Source: Candidatus Sericytochromatia bacterium (lineage in GTDB: Bacteria > Cyanobacteriota > Sericytochromatia > JACMPN01). From it: a stretch of DNA of 21,309 nt. Below the pieces are notes generated by a model. It was not told the origin of the DNA, did no database searches, and worked only from the letters and a program-made list of their open reading frames with translations. The stretch spans positions 1-21,309 of the forward strand of contig JACMPN010000464.1 in NCBI GenBank assembly GCA_014377495.1, in the 5' to 3' direction. Shown in pieces: positions 1-7,641 of the stretch. The position numbers were made by a program, and so were the translations under genes. Positions within the stretch are counted from its first letter, which is position 1, and each line of letters opens with the position of its first letter.

Positions 1-338
1 CCCTTCGGTTGAGAAACTGGTAATGAATTGTCGGGCCGCCGGACTGAACCGTCCAATCAACCGCTTAACCTTACATACCCCAAGTCGGCCCAGCCATAAC
101 CAATCCAGCACCTGACCACCGTCATCATTTGCACCTACACGGAGCGGCGCCTCCCGGTGATTGGCCCGGACAGCGAGTCCGGTCTCATGCCGGTTTTCCG
201 ACCCTCGGATCGCCGGGGTATACTGACGCTCGATCCGCCTGCACGCTACCCGGCCTCGTTTAACGTGCACACGCACCAGGTCACGGTTCTTTCAACGACG
301 AATGGACCCCCAAGCGGGAACAAGAGGAGACGCTCTTC
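1..338. other. non-coding region upstream of ppdK
   Basis: No convincing coding sequence is seen on either strand in these 338 bases. The right part holds the likely ppdK promoter (-10 at 219-224) and a leader of roughly 110 bases. A purine-rich Shine-Dalgarno, GAGGAGA at 324-330, lies eight bases before the ATG at 339. I could not recognise a riboswitch or an upstream gene end. Confidence 0.5.
195..224 (+). promoter_or_regulatory. candidate ppdK promoter
   Basis: TATACT at 219-224 matches the sigma-70 -10 consensus at five of six bases. The best -35 partner is TTTCCG at 195-200 with an 18-base spacer, which is weak. The predicted start would be near 231, about 108 bases before the ppdK ATG. 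This is a pattern match only. Confidence 0.35.
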
Positions 339-3032
339 ATGACGATGCAGTCAGCACCCAACGCCGTGGCCCAGCAGACCAAGTGGGTCTATCGCTTTGT
401 CGAAGGGACGGGCGACATGAAAGACCTCCTCGGCGGCAAAGGTGCCGGTCTCGCCGAGATGATGCGGGCCGGACTCCCGGTCCCTCCCGGCTTCACGATC
501 ACCACCGGTGCCTGTAATCAGTACGTCGCGGCCGGCCCCGGCTTCATGGAAACCCTCTTCGCCGAGGTCCGGGCCAATCTCGTCCTCCTTGAAAAAGAGG
601 CAGGCAAAGGCTTCGGCGACCCGCAAAATCCACTGCTCGTCTCCGTCCGCTCCGGGGCCAAGTTTTCCATGCCCGGGATGATGGACACCGTTCTCAACCT
701 CGGCCTGAACGAGACCACCGTCCTGGGGATCATCGCCCAGACCGGCAATGCCCGTTTTGCCTACGACTCCTACCGCCGCTTCATCCAGATGTTCAGCAAC
801 GTCGTTTTGGGCGTGCGGGGCGAAAACTTCGAGCGCCTGCTCCATCAGGCCAAAGAGAAGCAGGGCGTCACGCTCGACACAGACCTGACGGCCGAAGTCC
901 TGCAGGAGCTGGTCGGTACCTATAAGCGGTACCTGCAGAACGAACACGGGATCACGTTCCCCGAGGATCCCCTGGAGCAGTTGCGGCTGTCCATCGAGGC
1001 CGTCTTCAAATCCTGGAACAACCCCCGGGCCGTCACCTACCGCAACCACAACCGCATCGCCCACGACCTGGGCACCGCCGTGAACATCCAGGCGATGGTT
1101 TTCGGCAACATGGGCAACGACTCCGGCACGGGCGTCGCCTTTACCCGCAACCCCAGCACCGGTGAACGCAAGCTCTACGGCGAGTTCCTGCTCAACGCCC
1201 AGGGCGAGGACGTCGTCGCCGGCATCCGCACGCCCCGGCCGATCGTCGAGATGGGCGACGTGCTGCCTGAGGTCTACGCCCAGTTTCAGCAGATCGCCCA
1301 AAAACTGGAGACCCATTACCGGGACATCCAGGACTTGGAGTTCACGATCGAAAAAGGCCGGCTGTTCATGCTGCAGACCCGCTCCGGCAAACGCACGGCC
1401 GGTGCCGCCGTGAAGATCGCCGTCGACATGGCCAACGAGGGGATCATCGACAAGGCCGAAGCCGTCCAGCGGGTGGACCCGATGTCCCTGAACCAGCTGA
1501 TGCACACCCAGATCGACCCGAACGCCCCGATCACGCGCATCGCCAAAGGCCTGCCCGCCAGTCCCGGTGCGGCGTCCGGGATCGTCACCTTTGAGGCCGA
1601 TGACGCCGAACGCCTCGGCAAAGCGGGGATCAAAGTCGTCCTCGTCCGCACGGAAACCTGCCCCGACGACATCCACGGGATGATCCACGCCCAAGGCGTG
1701 CTGACCAGCCGGGGCGGCATGACGTCGCACGCCGCTGTCGTCGCCCGTGGCATGGGCAAGCCCTGTGTCGCCGGCTGCGAGTCCGTCTCCGTCGATCTGC
1801 CCGGCAAGACCTTCACCGTCGGTGACGTCACCGTCAAGGAAGGCGACCAGATCACGATCAACGGCTCCACGGGTGAGGTCATCCTCGGTCTGGTGCCCAT
1901 GGTCCAGCCCGCCCTGTCCGACGAGTTCCGCATCCTGCTCGGTTGGGCCGACCAGTTCCGCACGCTCGGCGTCCGGGCCAACGCCGACACCCCGGAAGAC
2001 GCCGCCAAGGCCCTGGAATTCGGCGCCGGCGGCATCGGCCTGTGCCGGACGGAGCATATGTTCATGGCCCAGGACCGGCTGCCCGTCGTCCAGGCAATGA
2101 TCCTCGCCCGCAACCTCGACGATCGCCGCAAGGCCCTCGGCAAGCTACTGCCGATGCAGCGTCAGGACTTCGTGCAACTTTTCGAGATGATGGCCGGCCT
2201 GCCCGTCACCATACGCCTCCTGGATCCGCCACTGCACGAGTTTCTCCCCAGCTACAAGGACCTGCTCATCGAGGTGACCGAGTTACGCATCCGCAGCAAC
2301 GATGCCGCCCGCCTGAAGGAGCGCCAGGCCCTCCTCCGCCGGGTCGAGGAACTGCACGAATCGAACCCGATGATGGGCTTGCGGGGCTGCCGCCTCGGCC
2401 TGATGATGCCCGAGATCAACGAGATGCAGGTGCAGGCGATCATCGAGGCGGCGATCACCGTCAGCAAGAAGGGCATCAAGGTCCAGCCCGAGATCATGAT
2501 CCCCCTCGTCGGCCACGTCAACGAGCTGAAAGCCGTCAAAAAACAGCTGGAAGCCACCGCCCAGGAAGTCATGGCCCACCACGGCGCCCAAGTCGAGTAC
2601 CGCTTCGGGACGATGATCGAGATCCCGAGGGCGGCCCTGACGGCCGATCAGATCGCCGTCGAGGCGGACTTCTTCAGTTTCGGCACGAACGATTTGACGC
2701 AGATGACCTTTGGCTACTCCCGGGACGACGCCGAGGGCAAGTTCCTCCAGCAGTACCTGGAAGAGAAGCTGCTCCCGGCCAACCCCTTCGAGATCCTGGA
2801 CCAGGAGGGTGTCGGCCAGCTGATCCAGATGGCCGCCGAAAAGGGTCGCAAGGTCAAACCCGACCTGAAGCTCGGCATTTGCGGCGAGCATGGCGGTGAG
2901 CCCAGCTCGATCGCCTTTGCCCACAACATCGGACTGACCTATGTGAGCTGCAGTCCTTATCGGGTGCCCATCGCCCGGTTGGCCGCAGCGCAGGCGGCGA
3001 TCGCCACCGAGGCCGTCGAACGGGACCGGTAA
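339..3032 (+). CDS. ppdK: pyruvate, phosphate dikinase
   Basis: Cytosolic enzyme that interconverts pyruvate, ATP and phosphate with phosphoenolpyruvate, AMP and pyrophosphate; it serves gluconeogenesis or PPi-linked glycolysis. The 897-residue product has the usual length and complete order. The N-terminal ATP-grasp-like nucleotide domain starts with GGKGAGLAEMMRAGLPVPPG. The swivelling phosphohistidine domain has GGMTSHAAVVARGMG with catalytic His464 and the adjacent Thr462 that is regulatory in plant enzymes. The C-terminal PEP/pyruvate barrel has SFGTNDLTQM and the catalytic Cys848 in GICGEHGG. The regulatory Thr and the DFFSFGTNDL signature separate it from PEP synthase. The ATG is supported by GAGGAGA eight bases upstream. 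It stands alone, with its own terminator, so it is probably monocistronic. Confidence 0.97.
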   Translation: MTMQSAPNAVAQQTKWVYRFVEGTGDMKDLLGGKGAGLAEMMRAGLPVPPGFTITTGACNQYVAAGPGFMETLFAEVRANLVLLEKEAGKGFGDPQNPLLVSVRSGAKFSMPGMMDTVLNLGLNETTVLGIIAQTGNARFAYDSYRRFIQMFSNVVLGVRGENFERLLHQAKEKQGVTLDTDLTAEVLQELVGTYKRYLQNEHGITFPEDPLEQLRLSIEAVFKSWNNPRAVTYRNHNRIAHDLGTAVNIQAMVFGNMGNDSGTGVAFTRNPSTGERKLYGEFLLNAQGEDVVAGIRTPRPIVEMGDVLPEVYAQFQQIAQKLETHYRDIQDLEFTIEKGRLFMLQTRSGKRTAGAAVKIAVDMANEGIIDKAEAVQRVDPMSLNQLMHTQIDPNAPITRIAKGLPASPGAASGIVTFEADDAERLGKAGIKVVLVRTETCPDDIHGMIHAQGVLTSRGGMTSHAAVVARGMGKPCVAGCESVSVDLPGKTFTVGDVTVKEGDQITINGSTGEVILGLVPMVQPALSDEFRILLGWADQFRTLGVRANADTPEDAAKALEFGAGGIGLCRTEHMFMAQDRLPVVQAMILARNLDDRRKALGKLLPMQRQDFVQLFEMMAGLPVTIRLLDPPLHEFLPSYKDLLIEVTELRIRSNDAARLKERQALLRRVEELHESNPMMGLRGCRLGLMMPEINEMQVQAIIEAAITVSKKGIKVQPEIMIPLVGHVNELKAVKKQLEATAQEVMAHHGAQVEYRFGTMIEIPRAALTADQIAVEADFFSFGTNDLTQMTFGYSRDDAEGKFLQQYLEEKLLPANPFEILDQEGVGQLIQMAAEKGRKVKPDLKLGICGEHGGEPSSIAFAHNIGLTYVSCSPYRVPIARLAAAQAAIATEAVERDR

Positions 3033-3040
3033 TCGAACAT

Positions 3041-3068
3041 AAGCGCCCCGACAAAACGGGGCGCTTTT
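3041..3068 (+). terminator. rho-independent terminator of ppdK
   Basis: Perfect ten-base stem AAGCGCCCCG (3041-3050) and CGGGGCGCTT (3057-3066) with a six-base loop, followed by a short T run. It begins nine bases after the ppdK stop. Confidence 0.9.
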
Positions 3069-3372
3069 CATTTGCCTTGATCGTAGGGCGGCGTGTCCTC
3101 TGGCGCCAATGGACAACACAAACGCCGCAGTCTTTGCGTTGAAGGCTTGTAACGCCCCAATGGAACGACCGGTCAAGGGGTTGTATGCTGGAAACCAGCG
3201 CTCGCGGCTTTGTCCGGATGGGCGCTTGGTCACATGCCGGTTTTGTTGGAATGCCGCGTCCCCCGGACGGTCTCCGGCCCTGGGTGGCCGTGGCGTCGGA
3301 TGCCGCCCTGTAACGATTGCAGGATGACAGCCGAACATCGATCATCGTGCTTTCGAAAGAAGAAGAACAAAC
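3069..3372. other. non-coding region with candidate promoter
   Basis: No credible gene is seen. A -10-like TATGCT at 3184-3189, followed by GG, resembles the -10 elements at 11789 and 12639; no good -35 was found. If used, it leaves an unusually long leader of about 175 bases before the small secreted protein at 3373. The Shine-Dalgarno there is only a purine-rich stretch (GAAAGAAGAAGAA, about 3355-3367). Confidence 0.35.
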
Positions 3373-3741
3373 ATGCGGAAACTGTTGTTGAGTCTGGGCT
3401 TCGTCGCCACGATGCTGGGCACGGCATCGTCGGCAGCATTTGCAGCCACGGCCAACGGGGAATTAGTCTTCACGAACGGAACGGCCACGGCGTTCACGGA
3501 CGTTTTCATCTGCAAGTCGAACGCCAACGACTGGGGCGATGCGATCTTCCACGACGAGATCTCCCCCGGCGAGACCGTCAAAGCGAACTTCACAGGCTTC
3601 GGTCAGGACGTCTGCTCCTTTTCCATCCGTGTCATCGACAGCAACGGCACCAAGTGGGACGTCGATGAGATCGACATGTGCGAGACGACAAAAGTCACCT
3701 TCAAGAATGAAGGCGGCAAGATGAAGTACTACGCCGAGTAG
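3373..3741 (+). CDS. small secreted protein, conserved uncharacterised family
   Basis: 122 residues. Residues 1-24 form a Sec signal peptide (MRKLL, hydrophobic core, likely cleavage after AFA). The mature part of about 98 residues is predicted to be beta-rich and contains SNANDWGDAIFHDEISPGE followed by repeated hydrophobic/polar alternation. This layout (SxxxDWGD, then a P-G-E turn, then a Cys-bearing strand pair) is one I recall from small uncharacterised exported proteins, but I know no function for it. Cys47, Cys81 and Cys103 are present; Cys81 and Cys103 sit on neighbouring predicted strands and could form a disulfide. It is flanked by terminators and is likely a single-gene unit. Function unknown; it acts outside the cytoplasm. 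Confidence 0.85.
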   Translation: MRKLLLSLGFVATMLGTASSAAFAATANGELVFTNGTATAFTDVFICKSNANDWGDAIFHDEISPGETVKANFTGFGQDVCSFSIRVIDSNGTKWDVDEIDMCETTKVTFKNEGGKMKYYAE

Positions 3742-3752
3742 GCGAATGACCG

Positions 3753-3783
3753 GAAGGCCCGGACGACAATTGTCCGGGCCTTC
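3753..3783 (+). terminator. terminator hairpin after the secreted protein gene
   Basis: Perfect twelve-base stem GAAGGCCCGGAC (3753-3764) and GTCCGGGCCTTC (3772-3783), with a seven-base loop, eleven bases after the stop. A true T run is lacking, so it may be a weaker or RNA-stabilising hairpin. Confidence 0.7.
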
Positions 3784-3866
3784 GTGATGGCAATCCTTGC
3801 GGCCATCGGTTTGGACTGACACACTTTTGTGGCACCGCCGCCCTACTCCGTCCGAGGTCATCCGTC

Positions 3867-4550
3867 ATGCGCATCGTCGTCACCGTGATTGCCGGACTCC
3901 TCTTGAGTGCCTGTACGACCGACGCCGCCCGGGGCATTGCTGGCCCCGACTGCACGGTGAACGACCCGAAAACGCCTGCCCCCTTCATCCTGGGCAGCCT
4001 GACGACGACAGGCAATCTGTATGACTGGGCGCTGGACGGCCCAGGATACTTTCAGGTGCGGGATCCCAAGTCCGAAAAAGTCTACTTCACCCGCCGTGGC
4101 GCATTCAAGCTGACGGCGGCAGGCACCATCGTCACCCGGGATGATGCCGGCTTGCCCATCGAACCTCAGGTGACGATCCCATCGGATGGCAACGCATTTC
4201 TACCGGCCCAGATCACGCCCGACGGTGTCGTGATCGCGCCGCGCCGGCCTGGTGACACCAACAAGGATTATGTCGCCACCAGCCCCTATCCCAGCGTCGC
4301 ACCCAAGATGATCGCCATCGGACAGATTCACGTGGTTGTTTTTCCCGATCCGAGTGCGCTGACTCCGGGCCCCAATGGCCTTCTCAGAGCACCTGACGGG
4401 ACTTGTCCGGCCTTCAGTTGGCCCGGGCGGTTGCTCATGTATGCCGCCCCAGGTGACCCGGCCCCGCCTTGGGATGCGACTGGCAGCTTAATCACCGGCA
4501 CATTGGAAGTGGCCGCCAGCGTGGCCCCGAGCCCCGCGCCAAGTCGTTAA
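3867..4550 (+). CDS. lipoprotein with flagellar rod/hook (FlgG/FlgE-like) fold segments
   Basis: 227 residues. The N-terminus is a lipoprotein signal with lipobox LSAC (lipidated Cys16). After that, three segments match the core of the FlgE/FlgF/FlgG family: residues 46-65 (TTGNLYDWALDGPGYFQV) with YFTRRGAFKLTAAGTIVT at 73-90, then IGQIHVVVFPDP at 151-162 with the PNGLL turn, then GSLITGTLE at 206-214, the position of the family's conserved C-terminal GxLxQGxLE. The terminal D0 helices that assemble rods and hooks are missing: the lipid signal replaces the first and a Pro/Ser tail the last. No other flagellar gene is in the window. I infer a membrane-anchored protein derived from a rod/hook D1 module; its job is unknown. 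Start ATG at 3867 is chosen because it gives the intact signal. Confidence 0.72.
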   Translation: MRIVVTVIAGLLLSACTTDAARGIAGPDCTVNDPKTPAPFILGSLTTTGNLYDWALDGPGYFQVRDPKSEKVYFTRRGAFKLTAAGTIVTRDDAGLPIEPQVTIPSDGNAFLPAQITPDGVVIAPRRPGDTNKDYVATSPYPSVAPKMIAIGQIHVVVFPDPSALTPGPNGLLRAPDGTCPAFSWPGRLLMYAAPGDPAPPWDATGSLITGTLEVAASVAPSPAPSR

Positions 4551-4559
4551 CGACGGCGG

Positions 4560-4600
4560 GCGATCAGCGGTGGTCTCACGGGATCGCCGCTGATCGCGTT
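4560..4600 (+). terminator. terminator hairpin after the FlgG-like gene
   Basis: Eleven-base perfect stem GCGATCAGCGG (4560-4570) and CCGCTGATCGC (4587-4597), followed by GTTTG. It starts nine bases after the stop codon. Confidence 0.75.
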
Positions 4601-4740
4601 TGGGGGCAGATCGAACCGCCACGCGACCTGGACCGCTCTCAGGATTGGGAAACCTTCAGCGAAACCTAATGCGTTGTTAAGAAGCCTTTCAGTGGTTGCG
4701 CCCTATAACCCTGGTGGTGGTGAGCTTGGGAGAGATAACG

Positions 4741-5379
4741 ATGTCCATTGGTGCAGTGTCCAACCATGCAGTCCTGCGGCCCGTTGCACGGGTGGCCAAG
4801 GCTGAAGTCGACAACGACGTCGAAGGCGGCGTCCGCACGGTGCTAGACGTCTTTTTGCCGATCGGCACCGGGATCGTCGCTGACCAAGTCATGAAGGGTG
4901 CCCTCAAGAGCGGTCGTGGCAAAGCCATCGTCCTCTCCTTCGCAGCGGCGGCCATCACCCACGCCGTCGCCGAAACCACCGTCCAGGTGATCAAGAACAA
5001 ATCCGACAACCTGCCCTGGGACAACCGCCTGGTGACCCGGGCGCTGCGGGGCGGCCAGACCGGCCTGTTCATCGCCGCCGGCTGCATGGCGGGTCCCTAT
5101 ATCCAGGGCCGTGTCGCCAGCCGCTTCACCAAACTGCCCCCGGTCCTGCTCGTCGGCATCTCCAACGCCACGGCGGCCGTGACGGGCCAAGTCGTCCGTC
5201 TCAGCGCCAACCCCGACACCTGGAAGAACGGCACCAACGCCGGACTCAAGCGGATCGCCGTGACGAGCGGCGTGACCGCCTGCACTGCCATGCTCGCCGG
5301 CTCCGGCATCAGAGGGCTGGCCATGATCCCCGCCGTCAACCGCATCTTCCAGAAGCTGCCCTACCCGTTCAGCGGCTAA
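4741..5379 (+). CDS. hypothetical Gly/Ala-rich putative membrane protein
   Basis: 212 residues from the ATG at 4741, chosen over an upstream TTG at 4696 because GGGAGAG at 4728-4734 lies six bases before it. I do not recognise the family. The product has four or five moderately hydrophobic, small-residue-rich stretches: around residues 28-50 (VLDVFLPIGTGIVADQVM), 57-80, 100-118, 128-146 and 170-195. There are few charges between them, suggesting packed short membrane helices. There is no signal peptide and no catalytic motif. It is preceded by a terminator and has no close downstream partner, so it is probably transcribed alone. Codon use matches its neighbours and supports a real gene. Confidence 0.75.
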   Translation: MSIGAVSNHAVLRPVARVAKAEVDNDVEGGVRTVLDVFLPIGTGIVADQVMKGALKSGRGKAIVLSFAAAAITHAVAETTVQVIKNKSDNLPWDNRLVTRALRGGQTGLFIAAGCMAGPYIQGRVASRFTKLPPVLLVGISNATAAVTGQVVRLSANPDTWKNGTNAGLKRIAVTSGVTACTAMLAGSGIRGLAMIPAVNRIFQKLPYPFSG

Positions 5380-5646
5380 CTTCCGGGGGCAATCGTCCCA
5401 CGTTCAAAACACCATCACCATCAAACCAAACTAGCGATTTTATCCCTAGGTTGCCCTTGGGGGGGAACCTTCAGGAAGGGTGAAAACGAACGCCATCCTC
5501 AACGTCCATTCAACGCTGACCGATTGGACGGCCTCAACCAGAATGGCTGTCACGGCTCACCAAGGCCGCACAAGCCCCTCCATGGTAAAGACCTAACGTA
5601 TACGCAAAAACCAGCACCATCGATGTTGCCCGCCAGGGAAATTGCC

Positions 5647-6027
5647 ATGCAAAAGAAACTGCTGACCGCCCTCATCGCCATCGGCTGCACGATGTCTGTC
5701 ATTGGCTGCGCCGCGATCATGAAGGGGGCCAACGAAGAAGTTTCCTTCTCGTCGAGCGAAGACGCCGCCAAGGTTTTCATCAACGGCCAGGACTTCGGCT
5801 CGACGCCCCTGCGCATCAAGCTGGAAAGCAACAAGACCTACAACATTGAATTCCGCAAAGCCGGATTCGAAAGCAAGATGTTCCACATCACGAACAACAT
5901 CGGCCCCGGCTATGTCGTGGCGGACATCCTGATGGGGTTTATCCCGGTGATCATCGACGCCGCCTCGGGCGCCTGGTACCAGCTGGATCAGACCAACATC
6001 AACGCTGAGCTCAAGCGCCAACAGTAG
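5647..6027 (+). CDS. PEGA-domain lipoprotein
   Basis: 126 residues from ATG 5647, supported by AGGGAA at 5635-5640; an in-frame upstream extension to 5524 would bury the signal sequence and is rejected. The N-terminus is a lipoprotein signal (MQKKLLTALIAIG) with lipobox VIGC at Cys21; AIGC at Cys14 is a less likely alternative. Residues 36-75 form a PEGA domain: SEDAAKVFINGQDFGSTPL, then a strand ending NIEFRKAGF. The C-terminal half has GYVVADILMGFIPVIIDAA and the WYQLD motif, a hydrophobic tail typical of a widespread family of small PEGA lipoproteins whose molecular role is unknown. It probably sits in the periplasm or outer membrane. A TATACG at 5599-5604 could be its -10. It is a single-gene unit with a hairpin behind it. 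Confidence 0.88.
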   Translation: MQKKLLTALIAIGCTMSVIGCAAIMKGANEEVSFSSSEDAAKVFINGQDFGSTPLRIKLESNKTYNIEFRKAGFESKMFHITNNIGPGYVVADILMGFIPVIIDAASGAWYQLDQTNINAELKRQQ

Positions 6028-6038
6028 GCGCCTTCCTT

Positions 6039-6066
6039 GGTGGGGGTCGTCACAGTCACTCCCACC
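6039..6066 (+). terminator. candidate terminator hairpin after the PEGA lipoprotein
   Basis: Nine-base stem GGTGGGGGT (6039-6047) and ACTCCCACC (6058-6066) with one G-U pair and a ten-base loop, eleven bases after the stop. There is no T run. Confidence 0.5.
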
Positions 6067-6729
6067 CGTACTTCTGCTGGACATTGACCGAAGGCTGGCG
6101 TCATTTGCACAGCCACGCTTCGGGGTACACGAGAATTAAGACCCGACGGCCAGTAAGTCATGCGGCTGGTGGGCCTCACCGTGAGGATTATGGCCGGGAT
6201 GCCCCACACCGGCTGAGCCCACGCTGCGTCGCCTGGCCCCTGCGGACGATCCCGTATGATCGACGCCCGGCTTGATCAGGATGCGATCGACCATGGTGCC
6301 GCCAAGCCCTCGATCGCTATGCTGGATCCGGCAAGTAGCGGACGATTTCGGGTTCCTAATTACTCCGATATGTAAGGCCCGACCAGACACCCATAGCCGT
6401 GTGCCCGGCCTGCTGACAATGGGATTCGCCTCACCTGCGTAGTGCCGCATTTCAGTAGCTCGATTTCTTTGTAACTTTTCTTTGTAAATTTTCGCAAACG
6501 TGTTACGATCGGATTACGGTTCAGGTCCAAATAGGCGGAACGAAAACTGCAAAGTTTCCTTCTGCAGGTGGTTAACGGCCATTCGATTGTGCCTGACCAG
6601 AGTTGAACCAGTATTTGCATTATTTATTGGAATTCTGCTCATTTTAGGCGGATCTTCTGCCGGTTTCCAGCAATCGATTTGGCCTATTTTGGATGGGATG
6701 TCAGTAAACCTCGAAAGCAGGGATACTCC
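6067..6729. other. long non-coding region with an AT-richer patch
   Basis: About 660 bases with no supported gene. The first part has window-typical GC; from roughly 6340 to 6680 the sequence is clearly AT-richer. Two -10-like boxes occur, TATGAT at 6255-6260 and TATGCT at 6318-6323, far from any start codon. A short frame at 6500-6733 encodes one hydrophobic stretch but lacks a ribosome site and overlaps the next gene's leader, so it is not called. This region may contain an unannotated small RNA or a remnant; I see no proof of either. Confidence 0.4.
6464..6487. repeat. 11-base tandem direct repeat
   Basis: TTTCTTTGTAA occurs at 6464-6474 and again at 6477-6487, two bases apart (period 13), inside the AT-richer patch about 245 bases upstream of the 6730 lipoprotein gene. 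It could be a paired protein-binding site or chance in a T-rich stretch. Confidence 0.5.
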
Positions 6730-7284
6730 ATGAAAAACATCACCAAAAAAACGGCTCTGACAGCCGTCGTTGCATCAGCGGCCGTTCTGAGCCTCTTCAG
6801 CTGCACGCAGACGACCGTCGTCCTGCCCAACGCCTCCCCCACCCCGACGCCTGCCGCCACGGCTGCTCCGACAGCCGCAGCCACGCCGACCGCGTTCCCG
6901 ACGAACTCGCCCGCTCCGGCCACAACGACTGCCCCGACGGCCGTCCCGACCGCAGCGCCGACCCCGACGCCCGTGTCGACCCCGACCCCGGCGCCGACCG
7001 CCAATCCCAACCCCGTGGTCACCGGCTCCGGCCGGATCTTCGCCACCTTTAGCCAGCCGATGACAGCGGCCACGATCAACACGGATACCTTCACCGTCTT
7101 TGCCGGTGGCTTCCAGATCTTCGGCTCGGTGTCCTACAACGGCACGGTCGCCCAGTTCTCCCCCCAGGCGCCGCTCCCCCTGAACACCACCTTCACGGCC
7201 ACGTTGACGACCGGCGTCAAGAACACTGTCGGCACACCGCTCCAGACCAACACCGTCTGGACTTTCTCGACGGGCGCCCAATAG
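6730..7284 (+). CDS. Pro/Thr-rich lipoprotein with SbsA-type Ig-like (Big_5) domain
   Basis: 184 residues. ATG 6730 follows a CAGGGA-type ribosome site, and the product then begins with a clean lipoprotein signal, lipobox LFSC, lipidated Cys25. Residues about 33-97 are a low-complexity Pro/Thr/Ala linker rich in PTP and PTPAPT units, likely an extended stalk that holds the C-terminal domain away from the membrane. Residues about 100-182 form an SbsA-type Ig-like domain (Pfam Big_5 type): FATFSQPMTAATINTDTFTV, VAQFSPQAPLPLNTTFTATL and the closing WTFSTG. Such domains are structural or adhesive modules of surface proteins. This is a single-domain, short member. It probably acts at the cell surface; its partner is unknown. 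Confidence 0.88.
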   Translation: MKNITKKTALTAVVASAAVLSLFSCTQTTVVLPNASPTPTPAATAAPTAAATPTAFPTNSPAPATTTAPTAVPTAAPTPTPVSTPTPAPTANPNPVVTGSGRIFATFSQPMTAATINTDTFTVFAGGFQIFGSVSYNGTVAQFSPQAPLPLNTTFTATLTTGVKNTVGTPLQTNTVWTFSTGAQ

Positions 7285-7364
7285 GGTCACTCCGGCACCG
7301 GTCATGATGCGCAACGACGCTCAGCATGACCGGCCGGGCAAGCCTGTTTGAGCAAGCACAGCAG

Positions 7365-7400
7365 AACAGCCCACGATCCCTACCGGGACCGTGGTCTGTT
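7365..7400 (+). terminator. imperfect terminator hairpin after the Big_5 lipoprotein
   Basis: Arms 7365-7380 and 7385-7400 pair over 16 positions with two mismatches around a four-base loop (TACC), and the right arm runs into a T-containing tail. It lies about 80 bases after the stop, farther than usual. Confidence 0.6.
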
Positions 7401-7641
7401 TCGGTTTGCGGCGGCGACCCGGGTTTATCAGCAGCGATCCGCCGTCCACACCCACACACGCAAAAACCGCCTCCTGGACTGAGACAGACAAGGGTGGGGC
7501 TCTTTTAGGGCGACGATCAACAGGCAATTGCTTCTAGGGAAGGCACTTGTTGGTTTTGCGGCATGAACGGCAGGGCAAAGAGGGCTGCATGGTTGCGCTG
7601 GGCCGCCTCAACGACGAAGCCCCAGTCCGTGAGCCGGGACC
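7401..7641. other. intergenic region between convergent genes
   Basis: No gene seen. A seven-base inverted repeat GCCCCAG (7618-7624) and CTGGGGC (7655-7661) spans the stop codon of the minus-strand peptidase gene and could help end its transcript; no good T run follows. The rest shows nothing I recognise. Confidence 0.4.

Noticed and set aside
351..2057. Long minus-strand open frame (568 codons) inside ppdK
   Set aside because: It is antisense to a fully convincing ppdK; its product is Gly/Asp/Val-rich low-complexity protein with no domain, as expected from the complement of GC-rich codons.
6500..6733. Possible 77-residue one-helix membrane protein
   Set aside because: No ribosome site, overlaps the leader and start of the 6730 lipoprotein gene, and composition is not coding-like. 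One hydrophobic stretch in AT-richer DNA is not enough.
6832..7017. Pro/Thr coding stretch as a DNA repeat element
   Set aside because: The repetition is at the amino-acid level (PTP, PTA units) with irregular bases; it is a low-complexity linker within a gene.
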